Part shown: piece after piece, positions 1-10,105 of the stretch
How the letters are laid out: every line of letters begins with the position of its first letter
How positions within the stretch are numbered: the stretch's first letter is position 1
Assembly: GCF_014645655.1 (NCBI RefSeq)
Contig: NZ_BMMD01000015.1
Span: forward strand, 11,406 to 75,405
DNA from: Agromyces bauzanensis
GTDB taxonomy: Bacteria > Actinomycetota > Actinomycetes > Actinomycetales > Microbacteriaceae
Length of the DNA stretch: 64,000 bases
Direction of reading: 5' to 3'
Notes under the pieces: model-generated
The model's input: only the letters and a program-made list of their open reading frames with translations
The model's database searches: none
What the model was told of the DNA's origin: nothing
Position numbers and translations under genes: made by a program

Positions 1-317
1 CCGTGTTCCATTCGGACCGTGGAAGCCCAGTACACCTCCGACGAGTACGCGACCCTCGCGGGCCGGCTGGGCGTGCGCTTGTCGGTGGGCCGCACCGGGG
101 TGCTGGGACAACTCGGTAGCCGAATCGTGGTTCTCGATGCTCAAAAAACGAGACGTACTACCGGCAGAGCTTCGCCACCCGACGACGAGCACGATTCGCC
201 GTCATGCAGTACATCGAGGTGTTCTACAACCGCCGTCGGCTGCACTCCACCCTCGGCTACCGCACCCCCACCGAGACCCGGGCCGCCTACCACGCCCAGA
301 CCACAGCCGCGGCCTGA
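1..317 (+). pseudogene. IS3-family transposase (OrfB) C-terminal remnant, frameshifted
   Basis: This is the end of the DDE integrase domain of an IS3-type transposase. Fragments that line up with the family are spread over three frames: HSDRGS (from 9), QYTSDEYA (from 28), WDNSVAES and MLKK near 110-150, and finally VMQYIEVFYNRRRLHS followed by LGYRTPTE and a stop at 315-317. Three single-base shifts, at about 27, 100 and 150, move the reading frame through all three phases and back. No single frame gives an active protein. The 5' part lies outside the window and I could not identify a clean terminal inverted repeat after 317. Identification as IS3 type is firm; the exact IS subgroup is not. 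Confidence 0.85.
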
Positions 318-350
318 AATCCACAAAGAGACCGTCTACGAAGCTTGACG

Positions 351-867
351 TTGACAGCCCAGTCGGAGTCGGACTCGGGATCTGAGACATCCCGTTCGCC
401 CCACCGCGCCGTCACGAGAAGGGCGAGCACCAGCACCGCGAGCAGTGCCGCGAGCAGGATGGCGTCGAACACGACGGGGCGGTCGGTGGCCAGTCCTGCG
501 GCATCCGCGATGTTCCCGATCGCCCGTCGGGCTTCCCGGCGCCGACAGCCGCGGCCGACGCGGCGGCGAGGGCCCATTTCGCGGTCGCACGACGTCGGCC
601 GAGCAGGAGGACCGCGGTGGTCGCGAGTGCGATCAGCGCGAAGACGTGCATCGCAACCGCGAGCGCGCCCGCCACCGCGGCCGCGACCCATGCCGCAGGT
701 CTCCCGGATCCGCCCATCGCCACGTCGGGAACGTCGAGCGCCGCATGGGCCGACGTGGCGATTCGTCACGCAACACCGGCAGATCGACACAGACTCAGGC
801 CGAGTGCAAGTGCGGCCGGGATGCCCCACGCGGCCCTCCTTGCCCAAGCCGCCGAGCCGTCCGGCAC
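351..867 (-). pseudogene. Broken small membrane protein gene beside the IS remnant
   Basis: The minus strand carries three hydrophobic stretches that no longer form one reading frame. The first (WGIPAALALGLSLC, about 790-830) is followed in frame by a TGA stop at 766-768. Reading continues in the same frame with a second helix (AAWVAAAVAGALAVAMHVF and following residues). A third helix (DAILLAALLAVLVLALLV) lies one frame away, after a shift near 520-540. The coding similarity runs directly into the IS remnant at about 350 and no native stop is visible, so the 3' end was probably replaced. The start chosen is a GTG at 867, which is a guess. The family is not recognised; a three-helix integral membrane protein is the most that can be said. 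Confidence 0.5.
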
Positions 868-925
868 CCGACCCGCGGCGAGGCCCCGCGACCGCGAACC
901 CCCGGGTCGTGCCGACACGCGAGCG

Positions 926-1375
926 CTACTTGACGGGAACCGTGACGGTCTCGCCCACGACTTCGACGACGAGCTCCTCGGTCGTGGTGACGTCGACCGG
1001 CGTCCAGAACACCGTGGTGTGCGGCACGAGGTCCATCGTGCAGACCTCGTCCTCGGTGCGCTCGACGACGTCGACCGCCACCCGGTTGCCCTCACCGGCC
1101 TTGTCGAGCACTCGGATGCTGCTGCCGACGACGGGGCAGGTCGAGCTGCCGGGGATGGTCACGGCGATCTGCCCGCCCTGCTGGAGCCAGGCCGCCTGCA
1201 CCTCGTCCTCGGCGGCGCCCTCGTGCCCCTCGGCGTCGCCGGCGTGGTCGTTGACGGGCAGGCCGCTGTAGTCCTCGATCGCTCCGCCGCCGGGGTTGCA
1301 CGCGGAGAGCAGGAACACGGATGCCACGGCCGCTGCCACGAGGCCGGCACGGCGAAGGGGGAGGGAGGATGCCAT
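926..1375 (-). CDS. Putative lipoprotein
   Basis: A 149-residue protein. It begins MASSLPLRRAGL, a positively charged n-region, followed by a hydrophobic stretch and the lipobox LSAC at about residues 23-26. It should therefore be exported, cut before the cysteine and lipid-anchored on the outer face of the membrane. The mature part is acidic and ends in a Val/Glu/Thr-rich beta-like tail (VVGETVTVPVK). It contains several cysteines and no domain I recognise. An in-frame ATG three codons upstream (1384) is an alternative start. It is the one intact gene in the decayed first 2 kb. Function unknown. Confidence 0.75.
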   Translation of the reverse strand: MASSLPLRRAGLVAAAVASVFLLSACNPGGGAIEDYSGLPVNDHAGDAEGHEGAAEDEVQAAWLQQGGQIAVTIPGSSTCPVVGSSIRVLDKAGEGNRVAVDVVERTEDEVCTMDLVPHTTVFWTPVDVTTTEELVVEVVGETVTVPVK

Positions 1376-1477
1376 GCCCCACATGTTATCGGGTCGCGCG
1401 CACGCGCGACGGCGACGCCCGGCGGCGGTTCCGGGTGCCCGGGCGGGGGCGCTGCGGCACCGAGTAGCATTCCGGAC

Positions 1478-2116
1478 ATAAGCAACCTCGAACGCGATCC
1501 GGTGGAGCTCACGTGCCCGCCCGAGGAGCCCACCAGGCCGCTCGTGCAGGTGCTCGCGCCGCGCGAGGTCCCGCTCGGCGGACCGCACGCCATGAACGTG
1601 CGGCGCACGCTCCCCCAGCACGGGCGCACGACCATCGGCGCATGGTGCTTCGCCGACCACCACGGCCCCGACGACGTCGCCGCCTCGGGCGGCATGGTCG
1701 TGCCGCCGCATCCGCACACCGGACTGCAGACGGTGAGCTGGCTCTTCGACGGCGAGATCGAGCACCGCGACAGCGCCGGCAGTCACGAGTTCGTGCGTCC
1801 GGGCGCCGTGAACCTCATGACCGCGGGGCGCGGCATCTCGCACTCCGAGGTGTCGACCCCGGGCACGACGCGGGTGCACGGCCTGCAGCTCTGGGTGGCG
1901 CTGCCCGAGGCATCCCGCCGTATCGAACCGTTCTTCGAGCACGCCGAGACGGTGCCCGTCGCGATCGACGACGCCCGAGCTGCCGAAGATGCGGCTGAAG
2001 CCCCGGTCGTGATAGCCGCCGGCCTGCTGAAGCCGCGACGCGGAGCAAAGCGGGCGCGGCCGGGCGGGCGGGATGCCGCGGCATCCGCCCGCGTCGTTAC
2101 TGCAGCGCCGAGGTGA
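1478..2116 (+). pseudogene. Pirin-family gene, start lost and C-terminus truncated
   Basis: The N-terminal cupin of pirin is clear: MNVRRTLPQHGRTTIGAWCF, then HPHTGLQTVSWLFDGEIEHRDS with the metal-binding His residues, and GRGISHSEVS, up to about residue 165. Family members run to about 280-320 residues with a second cupin. Here homology stops at about position 1990 and the frame runs on through unrelated Ala/Arg-rich sequence to a stop at 2114-2116, overlapping the 3' end of the convergent cls gene. The codon where a pirin would begin (xSNLERDPVE) is ATA at 1478-1480, not ATG. The first usable start is a GTG at 1502, with no clear ribosome-binding site. Two independent lesions suggest a dead gene, although a truncated single-cupin protein from 1502 cannot be ruled out. 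Confidence 0.75.
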
Positions 2117-3572
2117 GCCGGGCGAGGTTGTCGAGCACGGTGGAGCGCAGCGGCTGGCGCAGCCACTCCTCGAGCGTGAGTTCGCGGCTGTTGCGGCGGT
2201 AGTCGTCTTCGGCCACGCGCATCTCGCGCACGAACGAGGCGCCGCGCACGAGGAGCGACACCTCCATGTTGAGCTCGAAGGAGCGGATGTCCATGTTGCT
2301 CGAGCCGATCACGGCGACGTCGTCGTCGATCGTGAAGTGCTTGGAGTGCAGGATGTACGGCGCCTGGTAGAGCCAGATCTTCACGCCCGCGCGGAGGAGG
2401 GCCTCATAGTACGAACGCTGCGCGTGATACACGAGCGCCTGGTCGCCGACCTCCGAGACGAAGAGCTCGACGTGCACGCCGCGCTGCGTCGCACCGCTGA
2501 TCGCTCGGAGCATCGCCTCGTCGGGGACGAAGTACGGACTCGTCAGGATGATGCGCTCGCGCGCCGCGTACATGAGGGCGAGGAAGAGCTTCAGGTTGTT
2601 CTCGTTCGTGTAGCCCGGGCCACTCGGCACGACCTGGCAGTCGAGGCCCTGCGCCTCGCTCTGCTGGCCGAGTGGTACGATCTCGCGCATCGGCGGCTCG
2701 CCGGTCTCGAGGTACCAGTCGGTCGCGAAGATGGCCTCGAGGCCCGAGACGATGGGGCCCTCGACGCGCGCGACGAGCTCCTTCCATTTCAGGCCGCGAC
2801 GGATGTTGCCGGGTTTGTTGTACGAGCGATCGATGATGTTCTGCGAGCCCATGAAGCCGACCTCGCCGTCGACGACGAGGAGCTTGCGGTGGTTGCGAAG
2901 GTCGGGCCGCTGGTACCGTCCGAGCCACGGTTGCACCGGCAGCATGAGCTGCCAGCGCACGCCCAGGTCGTCGAGTCGCTTCAGGGTCTTCCGGTACCCC
3001 GCGATGCGAGCCGATGCGATGTGGTCGAGGAGCGCGCGCACCTCGACACCGCGCGCCACGGCCCCGCCGAGCGCGTCGAAGAGGGGAGCCGTGGTGCGGT
3101 CGTACGCGAAGATGTAGAACTCGGCGTGCACGTACCGCTGGGCACCGCGGATCGCCTCGGTCATGGCGTCGAGCGAGCCCTGGTAGTCGCCGATGAGGCT
3201 CGCGCTGTTGGATCCGATCAGCGGCATCGCGCCGAGGTTGCGGTTCAGTCGCACGACGCCGTCGAACCAGGTGGGCCACGTCGTGCTGTCGCTCACGCGC
3301 TGGACGCCGTGCGTCGACTCCCGGATGTACTCGTCGACCTGCGCCTGCTTCTCGCGGCGATGCTTCGGCAGCTTCGGGTTGCCGATGAGCACGAAGAGCA
3401 GGATGCCCACGACCGGGATGAAGAAGATGGCCAGCAGCCACGCCATGCCCGCCGTGGGTCGGCGGTTGCGCGGCACCACGATGACCGCGATCACGCGGAC
3501 GACGATGTCGACGACGATGATGGCGGCGGCGACGATCGCGGTGATCGTCGTCGCCGTGATGTCGATCGTCAT
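2097..3572 (-). CDS. cls: Cardiolipin synthase (phospholipase D type)
   Basis: This 491-residue membrane enzyme joins two phosphatidylglycerol molecules, or PG and CDP-diacylglycerol, to make cardiolipin. Two N-terminal membrane helices (about 9-33 and 43-63) are followed by a PLDc_N linker (GNPKLPKHRR). Two HKD catalytic motifs follow: HRKLLVVD at 228-235 and HSKHFTID at 409-416, each trailed by the usual GS-N motif (GFMGSQN, AVIGSSN). Length and domain order are normal for bacterial Cls. The ATG overlaps the TGA of the 58-residue upstream gene (ATGA), so the two are probably translated together. Its 3' end overlaps the truncated pirin gene tail to tail. Confidence 0.95.
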   Translation of the reverse strand: MTIDITATTITAIVAAAIIVVDIVVRVIAVIVVPRNRRPTAGMAWLLAIFFIPVVGILLFVLIGNPKLPKHRREKQAQVDEYIRESTHGVQRVSDSTTWPTWFDGVVRLNRNLGAMPLIGSNSASLIGDYQGSLDAMTEAIRGAQRYVHAEFYIFAYDRTTAPLFDALGGAVARGVEVRALLDHIASARIAGYRKTLKRLDDLGVRWQLMLPVQPWLGRYQRPDLRNHRKLLVVDGEVGFMGSQNIIDRSYNKPGNIRRGLKWKELVARVEGPIVSGLEAIFATDWYLETGEPPMREIVPLGQQSEAQGLDCQVVPSGPGYTNENNLKLFLALMYAARERIILTSPYFVPDEAMLRAISGATQRGVHVELFVSEVGDQALVYHAQRSYYEALLRAGVKIWLYQAPYILHSKHFTIDDDVAVIGSSNMDIRSFELNMEVSLLVRGASFVREMRVAEDDYRRNSRELTLEEWLRQPLRSTVLDNLARLTSALQ

Positions 3573-3745
3573 CCGGCCGGACGTTCGCGACCGAGCTTCG
3601 CGCGCTCCTCGGCCTCGATGCGGGCGTACGCCTTGCGCTCACCGCGGTCGGCGCGGATGACCGAGCGCATCACGAACCAGAAGATGAGCCCGATGAGCAC
3701 CGTCGGCGCGAGCGACCAGATCGCGTTCGCCCAGAATTCGTCCAT
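3569..3745 (-). CDS. 58-residue membrane protein coupled to cls
   Basis: The ATG at 3745 opens a frame that begins MDEFWANAIWSLAPTVLIGL and has one membrane helix (about residues 8-28). It then continues with a charged tail rich in Arg, Glu and Ala (ERKAYARIEAEERAKLGRE) and ends in TGA at 3569-3571. The stop overlaps the cls ATG by the ATGA arrangement, which is typical of translational coupling. A single helix followed by an amphipathic charged segment resembles small membrane-enzyme partners, but no function is known to me. The coupling and the sensible composition support it as a real gene. Confidence 0.7.
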   Translation of the reverse strand: MDEFWANAIWSLAPTVLIGLIFWFVMRSVIRADRGERKAYARIEAEERAKLGRERPAG

Positions 3746-4003
3746 AGTCCCATCAGGATACGGTCAATTCCTCGGAATCCACCCACCGGCCGGGCCGGCG
3801 GAGAGGTCGGAAGGTGGACCTCATCCGAATCGAGAAGTCGCGGATGCACGGTACGACCCACCATGCGAGCCCGTCCCTGCGCCGAACACGATCCCGAGCA
3901 TGGGGCGCGCGTTCGACGGGCGCTTCGGGTCGGGGTCGGGCTCGAGTTCCTTTCTGGGGAGGGAGTCGTTCATTCGCGGCATCCGTTCATTCGGGGCATC
4001 CGC

Positions 4004-5536
<1,533 letters not shown>

Positions 5537-5630
5537 CGTTCACTCTCGGTTCGCGGAAACGTCCGTGCACCAGCCTACTTGGGCGCGGTTGCACGGATCT
5601 CGCCACACATCGCCTTCGGCGGCACGACTC

Positions 5631-5668
5631 GTAGCCAGTGCAGGAAAACGTAGCCAGTGCAGGAAAAA
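5631..5668. repeat. Two tandem 19-bp copies containing GTGCAGGAAAA
   Basis: The sequence GTAGCCAGTGCAGGAAAA occurs twice back to back (5631-5649 and 5650-5668) between panC and lysS. A third related TGCAGGAGAAA lies inverted at 5703-5713, within the downstream arm of the terminator hairpin. Related motifs occur after tilS and ppa. Confidence 0.8.
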
Positions 5669-5712
5669 AGGACCCATCCCGCTCGTGGGGCAGGGATGGG
5701 TCCCTTTCTCCT
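5664..5712 (-). terminator. Rho-independent terminator of the fol-pan operon
   Basis: Read on the minus strand, GGGACCCATCCC pairs across a 12-nt loop with GGGATGGGTCC, and a run of six T follows. It lies 50-100 bp downstream of the panC stop and upstream of lysS. This is a canonical intrinsic terminator, the clearest in the window. Confidence 0.85.
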
Positions 5713-5761
5713 GCAGAAGCCGGGTCAGCGCTGTCGCGCAGGGAGCGTGTCGAGACCCACC

Positions 5762-6631
5762 TCAGCCGACCTGCACGTAGGCGTTGTCGATGAGGCGCGT
5801 GCTGCCGACGTACGCGGCGACGAGCACGAGCGCGCGACCGCGGAAGTCGTCGGCGATCGGCAGGAACGTGTCGGGGTCGACGACGACGAAGTAGTCGAGG
5901 TTCACGCCCTCGTGGTCGCCGAAGGCGGCGACCCCCTCGGCGAGCAGTTCCGACAGGCCGTCGGCGGCCGCTGCCTCTGCGGCGCGCAGCGACTCGACGA
6001 GTACGAGGGCCGCCTTCCGCTGCACGGGATCGAGGTATCGGTTGCGACTGGAGAGGGCGAGCCCGTCGGACTCCCGCACCGTCGGCACCACGTCGAGGCG
6101 CACCGGCAGGTCGAGGTCGGCGACCATGCGCGACACGAGGAACGCCTGCTGGCCGTCCTTCTGGCCGAACACCGCGACGTGGGGCTGGGCGATGTTGAAC
6201 AGCTTCGCGACCACCGTGAGCATGCCGTCGAAGTGGCCGGGCCGTGATGCCCCGTCGTAGCGGACGCCGATCGGACCGGCATGCACGGTGGTGCCGCCCT
6301 CGGCGCCGCGGGGATACATCTCGTCGAAGCCGGGCGCGAACACCGCGTCGACGCCGAGACCGGCGAGCGCCGCGACATCCGCCTCGAGCGTGCGCGGGTA
6401 CTTCTCGAGGTCCTCGTCGGGCCCGAACTGCAGCGGGTTCACGAAGATCGACACCGCGACGACGTCGGCGAGCTCCCGGGCCCGCCGCACCAGGGCGAAG
6501 TGCCCGTCGTGCAGGGCGCCCATCGTCGGCACGAGGGCGACGGATGCCCCGGCCGCGCGTCGCTCGTCGAGGAGCGCTCTGAGTTCCGCGATCGTCGTCA
6601 CCGTGTGCGTGCCCACGGCCACCTCGGTCAC
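5762..6631 (-). CDS. panC: Pantothenate synthetase
   Basis: This 289-residue enzyme condenses pantoate and beta-alanine with ATP to make pantothenate, the vitamin B5 precursor of coenzyme A. The nucleotide-binding signature PTMGALHDGH is at about residues 36-45, then FVNPLQFGPDEDLEKYPR and FGQKDGQQ, all standard for the family. Length is normal. The ATG overlaps the stop of the DUF2520 gene by 4 bp. It is the last gene of the long overlapping operon and is followed by a terminator. panD, which often follows panC in Actinobacteria, is not present here. Confidence 0.96.
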   Translation of the reverse strand: MTEVAVGTHTVTTIAELRALLDERRAAGASVALVPTMGALHDGHFALVRRARELADVVAVSIFVNPLQFGPDEDLEKYPRTLEADVAALAGLGVDAVFAPGFDEMYPRGAEGGTTVHAGPIGVRYDGASRPGHFDGMLTVVAKLFNIAQPHVAVFGQKDGQQAFLVSRMVADLDLPVRLDVVPTVRESDGLALSSRNRYLDPVQRKAALVLVESLRAAEAAAADGLSELLAEGVAAFGDHEGVNLDYFVVVDPDTFLPIADDFRGRALVLVAAYVGSTRLIDNAYVQVG

Positions 6632-7386
6632 CCGCCACCTCCAAGAGGCCGGTCGGTACCGGCCTCGTCGATCGTACCCGCCCCGTCGGGGAGCGGCCCC
6701 GCATCGTGGCGCGCGAGGGCGTTCTCGACCGTGCTGCGCACGAGCGAGGCGAGCACGGCGCCGGCTCGCGGCACGCCGATGCCCTCGAGGAGCCCGCTCG
6801 CCTGGTCGACGACGGCGGTCGAGAACGACACGGCCGTGTCGATCGCGTCACCGTAGGCGGCGCGGTCGTGCTCGGCCACGATGAAAGGCTCGCCGCCCAT
6901 CTCCACGACGAGCGCCTGGCCGATCGGCACCACGGGCGCGGGCGCCGTCACGGCGAACCACGTGCCAGGCAGGCGCGCGAGGTCGATGCTCGTGCCCGTG
7001 AAGGTCATCGCGGGGTGCACCGCGAGCGGAATCGCACCGGCGCGCACGGCAGGCGCGAGCACCCCCGTGCCGAATCGGGCGGCGGTGTGCAACACGAGCT
7101 GCCCGGGCTGCCATGCGCCCGCCTCGGCGAGGCCGGCGACGAGCGCCCCGAGCTCGGTCTCGGGCACGGCGAGCAGCACGAGCTCGCTGCGCTCGACGAT
7201 CTCGGGAATGGGCAGAACGGGAACGGCGGGCAGCATCGCTCCCGCACGCTCCCGGCTGGACTCGGACACCGCGGCGATGCCCGTCAGCGCGTGACCTGCG
7301 CCGGCGAGCGCCGACGCGAGCACCGCTCCCACGCGCCCCGCGCCGATCGTGCCGACGCCCAGCCGCCCGGCGCGCTCAGCGGGCAT
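6628..7386 (-). CDS. Rossmann-like DUF2520 oxidoreductase
   Basis: A 252-residue protein with an N-terminal NAD(P)-binding fold (GTIGAGRVGAVLA, about residues 9-21) followed by a DUF2520 all-helical domain (HPAMTFTG, then Asp/Ala-rich helices). The fold resembles pyrroline-carboxylate and ketopantoate reductases. In Actinobacteria this family is regularly found next to panC, so a role in pantoate supply or a related reduction is often assumed, but this is inference. The ATG at 7386 lies inside the end of the upstream PH-domain gene (11-bp overlap), and its own stop overlaps panC. The 3' end is Gly-rich (RPLGGGG). Confidence 0.85.
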   Translation of the reverse strand: MPAERAGRLGVGTIGAGRVGAVLASALAGAGHALTGIAAVSESSRERAGAMLPAVPVLPIPEIVERSELVLLAVPETELGALVAGLAEAGAWQPGQLVLHTAARFGTGVLAPAVRAGAIPLAVHPAMTFTGTSIDLARLPGTWFAVTAPAPVVPIGQALVVEMGGEPFIVAEHDRAAYGDAIDTAVSFSTAVVDQASGLLEGIGVPRAGAVLASLVRSTVENALARHDAGPLPDGAGTIDEAGTDRPLGGGG

Positions 7387-9109
7387 CCGCGGCCTCCGCA
7401 CGCGCGCCCCAGTGGTCCGACGTGTCCCTCGCGGCGAGCTCGACGGCCTCGTCGGCCAGTCGTTCGAACAGCGCGAACCCCTCGGCACGGTCGACGACCG
7501 GCAGGCTCGCCGTGACCGGCCCCGCGACCGTGTGGATGCGCACGGACGCGAGCCGCAGCATCCGCGCGATGGGACCTGCGGCCACCGCGACCGACTGCAT
7601 GCGTGCGAGCGGCACGAAGATGAGGCTCCGCTGCAGCCAGCCGCGTCGCAGCAGGGCGACACCGCCCGCGAGCGTCCAGCCGATGCGCCGCCACGAGAAC
7701 GGGCGCAGCCAGGCGGCGCGAGCCGGGGTGCGCGAGTACCCGCCGGTGCCGGACCTCCCGGTGAGCCCCGCGTCGAGGACCTGCGCGATCGCGGATGCCG
7801 CGTCGGGAAGCAGCAGGCCGAGCACGCGGTGCACGTCGGCGACGGTGCCCACGGGCAGCACGAGCGTGCGCTGCGCCGCGTCGTTGGATGCGCTGACCGA
7901 CTGCCCGGCCACGTTGATGCGGATCGACCACCAGCCGAACGGCCGCCAGAGGATCCACTGCGACACCTCGATCGCGTGGACGCGACCCGGCGGGATGGTC
8001 TGGTTGCCCGTGGAGAGGAGGCCGTGGCCGATGCGCACCCCGTCGGGCGTGCCGGCGATCGAGTACCGCAGCGACTTCGTGATGCGCGACCACACGTAGC
8101 TCACGAGACCGATCACGGCGGGCACGAAGGAGAACAGCACCCACCACTGGCCGGTGCCGAAGCCCACCGCGATGACGGCGACCAGGATGAGGAGCCAGAT
8201 GATCGAGCCGCCGAGGAAGGTCGAGCCGATCACCCGGCCGAGCGGCAGGTGCACCACCGACTCGGGCGGCGCGAGCGTCGGATCGAGTTCGGGCGCGAGG
8301 AACTCGTCGACGCGATGGCCGATCACGGCGGGCACGTGAATTCGGCTCGCGTACGCCGGCACCCCCGGCGCGGCGGCGTCGACCGGTGCCGACGCCGCGC
8401 CGGTCGCGGTCGCGGCATCCTCCGTCGTGCCGATCGCCGTCGTGGCGCCGGCCGCCGCCGCCGCGCCGGGCGCCGTCGTGCCGGCCGCTGCCACCGCGGT
8501 CGCCGCCCTCGCGGCCCGGGCGCCCGACGCCAGCCGCAGGATGTCGGCGCGCAGGCCGTCGGCGAGCGCCGACCCGAGGTAGGCCAGCTGCACGTTGGCG
8601 GACTGCCCGGCCACCGACACCTCGAGCTTCGCCGTGCCGAAGAGCCGCGCGAACAGCGGACGGGTGACGTTGATGCCCTGGATGCGGTCGAGCCGGGCAC
8701 TGCGATGCGAGCGGAACAGGATGCCGCTCTGCACCTCGACCGCCTCGTGCGTCACGCGGAAGGTGTGCAGGCGCCACGACAGCCAGAACCCGACCACGAG
8801 CAGCGCGATGACGACCCCGACCCCGGCGATCGCCCAGCCGACGAGCCCGTTCGCGATGATGCCGCCGAGCGGGTCGTTCGCCCAGTCGTCGCCGAAGCCC
8901 CCGGACCCGGTGTCGAAGGCCGGCGCCGCGTCGGGCGCGAAGAGCACGAGGAACATGTCGACGAGCCGTTCGCGCAGGTTCGCGATGATGAAGCCGAGCA
9001 CCGCGAGGAGCGCGAGCCCTCCGCGCAGCAGCGGGCTGGCCGGATGCAGCCGGTGCCACTCGCCGTCGGCGAGGCTCGTGACCCGCTGGGGGCGCACGGG
9101 TGCGCTCAC
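7376..9109 (-). CDS. Large bacterial PH-domain membrane protein (YdbT-like)
   Basis: A 577-residue integral membrane protein. Two N-terminal helix regions (about 25-45 and 85-115) precede a bPH2 domain (TFRVTHEAVEVQSGILFRSHRS, DRIQGINV). A low-complexity Ala/Thr segment follows (about residues 215-255), then two more helices, a second bPH2 repeat (YSIAGTPDGVRIGHG) and a third C-terminal repeat (IFVPLARMQSVAVAAGP). This helix pair plus PH repeat layout matches the YdbT family of membrane-anchored bacterial PH proteins, whose role is unknown. The start is GTG at 9109, overlapping the TGA of the smaller PH gene (GTGA). Confidence 0.88.
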   Translation of the reverse strand: MSAPVRPQRVTSLADGEWHRLHPASPLLRGGLALLAVLGFIIANLRERLVDMFLVLFAPDAAPAFDTGSGGFGDDWANDPLGGIIANGLVGWAIAGVGVVIALLVVGFWLSWRLHTFRVTHEAVEVQSGILFRSHRSARLDRIQGINVTRPLFARLFGTAKLEVSVAGQSANVQLAYLGSALADGLRADILRLASGARAARAATAVAAAGTTAPGAAAAAGATTAIGTTEDAATATGAASAPVDAAAPGVPAYASRIHVPAVIGHRVDEFLAPELDPTLAPPESVVHLPLGRVIGSTFLGGSIIWLLILVAVIAVGFGTGQWWVLFSFVPAVIGLVSYVWSRITKSLRYSIAGTPDGVRIGHGLLSTGNQTIPPGRVHAIEVSQWILWRPFGWWSIRINVAGQSVSASNDAAQRTLVLPVGTVADVHRVLGLLLPDAASAIAQVLDAGLTGRSGTGGYSRTPARAAWLRPFSWRRIGWTLAGGVALLRRGWLQRSLIFVPLARMQSVAVAAGPIARMLRLASVRIHTVAGPVTASLPVVDRAEGFALFERLADEAVELAARDTSDHWGARAEAADAR

Positions 9110-9639
9110 AGCCCCGCCCGGCGGGTCTCGGCGAGGGCGACGAGGTGGTCGCGCAGCCGGTCGGCCTCCTCCATCGGCAGTCCGGGCACGGTGACGGCGG
9201 TGGCCGCCGCAGCCGTGACGAACTTCAGGTCGGCGAGACCGAGCACGCGGGCCACGGGGCCCCGCGTGATGTCGACGAGCTGCATTCTTCCGTAGGGCAC
9301 GGCGACCTGCCGCTGGAACATGATGCCGCGACGGAACAGCAGGTCGTCCTCGCGCAGCCGGTAGGCGATGGAACGCACGCGCCGCGGCTCGAGGGCGATG
9401 CCCACGAGCGACATGACGCCGACCACGACGGCGCCCCAGAGCCACCACCACTGGCCCCAGACGAGGTAGGCGATGGCGAACGCGCCGACGAACACGACCA
9501 TGCCGATGAGCGACCCGACGACCTCGACGACGACGTACTTCGGCGAGACCCGGTGCCATCCGGTGTCGGATGCCGCGGCCGGCGCTTCGACCGTGGGCGC
9601 CGCCTCGACCGGTTCGTCGTGCTGGGCGGCATCAGGCAT
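9106..9639 (-). CDS. Small bacterial PH-domain membrane protein (YdbS-like)
   Basis: A 177-residue protein: an acidic cytosolic leader of about 30 residues, two membrane helices (about 40-85) and one bPH2 domain (SIAYRLREDDLLFRRGIMFQ, then VPYGRMQLVDITRGP and GLADLKFVTA). Together with the next gene it forms the YdbS/YdbT pair widely conserved in Gram-positive bacteria. The start is ATG at 9639, overlapping the DUF3180 stop by 8 bp; a longer frame to 9717 lacks sense as protein. Placement inside a folate operon suggests only shared transcription, not a known common function. Confidence 0.88.
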   Translation of the reverse strand: MPDAAQHDEPVEAAPTVEAPAAASDTGWHRVSPKYVVVEVVGSLIGMVVFVGAFAIAYLVWGQWWWLWGAVVVGVMSLVGIALEPRRVRSIAYRLREDDLLFRRGIMFQRQVAVPYGRMQLVDITRGPVARVLGLADLKFVTAAAATAVTVPGLPMEEADRLRDHLVALAETRRAGL

Positions 9640-10105
9640 GCGCGTGCTCTTCCTTCTCGGGCTGGGTGTCGTCGGGCGGCAGGGTGCAGAAGTACTCGGC
9701 GACGAGCCCGCCGGCAAGGAGGAGTGCCGCGCCGATGGCGGTGGCGAGCGTGAGCCAGACGGTGTCGGCCGCCGGAACCACGCTCCGGGTCACGAGGAAC
9801 AGGGTGATGCCGATGCCGAAGCCGAACACGAGCGCGCCGCTGAGGCTGCAGGCCTTCGCGAGCACCGCCGTTCGCATGGCGCGGAACGGGTCGAGGTGCT
9901 TCGTGGTCTTGCCCTTCACGGCGCGACGGATCGGCCAGGCGAGCGCCACGACCACGACCGCGACGCCCACGAGTGTCACCGGAAGGGACAGCGGCGGCAC
10001 GATGGCCTTGCCGCCGGCGGACACGGTCGCGAGGTCGCCGAGGTAGCCCAGGACGACGCCGGCGAGCGTGAACGCGATCACCGCCGAGGCGTGCGTGCGC
10101 TTCAT
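9632..10105 (-). CDS. DUF3180 membrane protein
   Basis: A 157-residue protein with four predicted membrane helices (about residues 8-28, 40-62, 85-108 and 115-138) and a charged C-terminus (QPEKEEHAHA). DUF3180 proteins are found almost only in Actinobacteria and usually sit directly after folK, as here. No function is established. The ATG overlaps the folK stop by 4 bp. Confidence 0.88.
   Translation of the reverse strand: MKRTHASAVIAFTLAGVVLGYLGDLATVSAGGKAIVPPLSLPVTLVGVAVVVVALAWPIRRAVKGKTTKHLDPFRAMRTAVLAKACSLSGALVFGFGIGITLFLVTRSVVPAADTVWLTLATAIGAALLLAGGLVAEYFCTLPPDDTQPEKEEHAHA

Noticed and set aside
5537..5761. panD between panC and lysS
   Set aside because: The gap is only 225 bp, holds repeats and a terminator, and shows no aspartate decarboxylase sequence.
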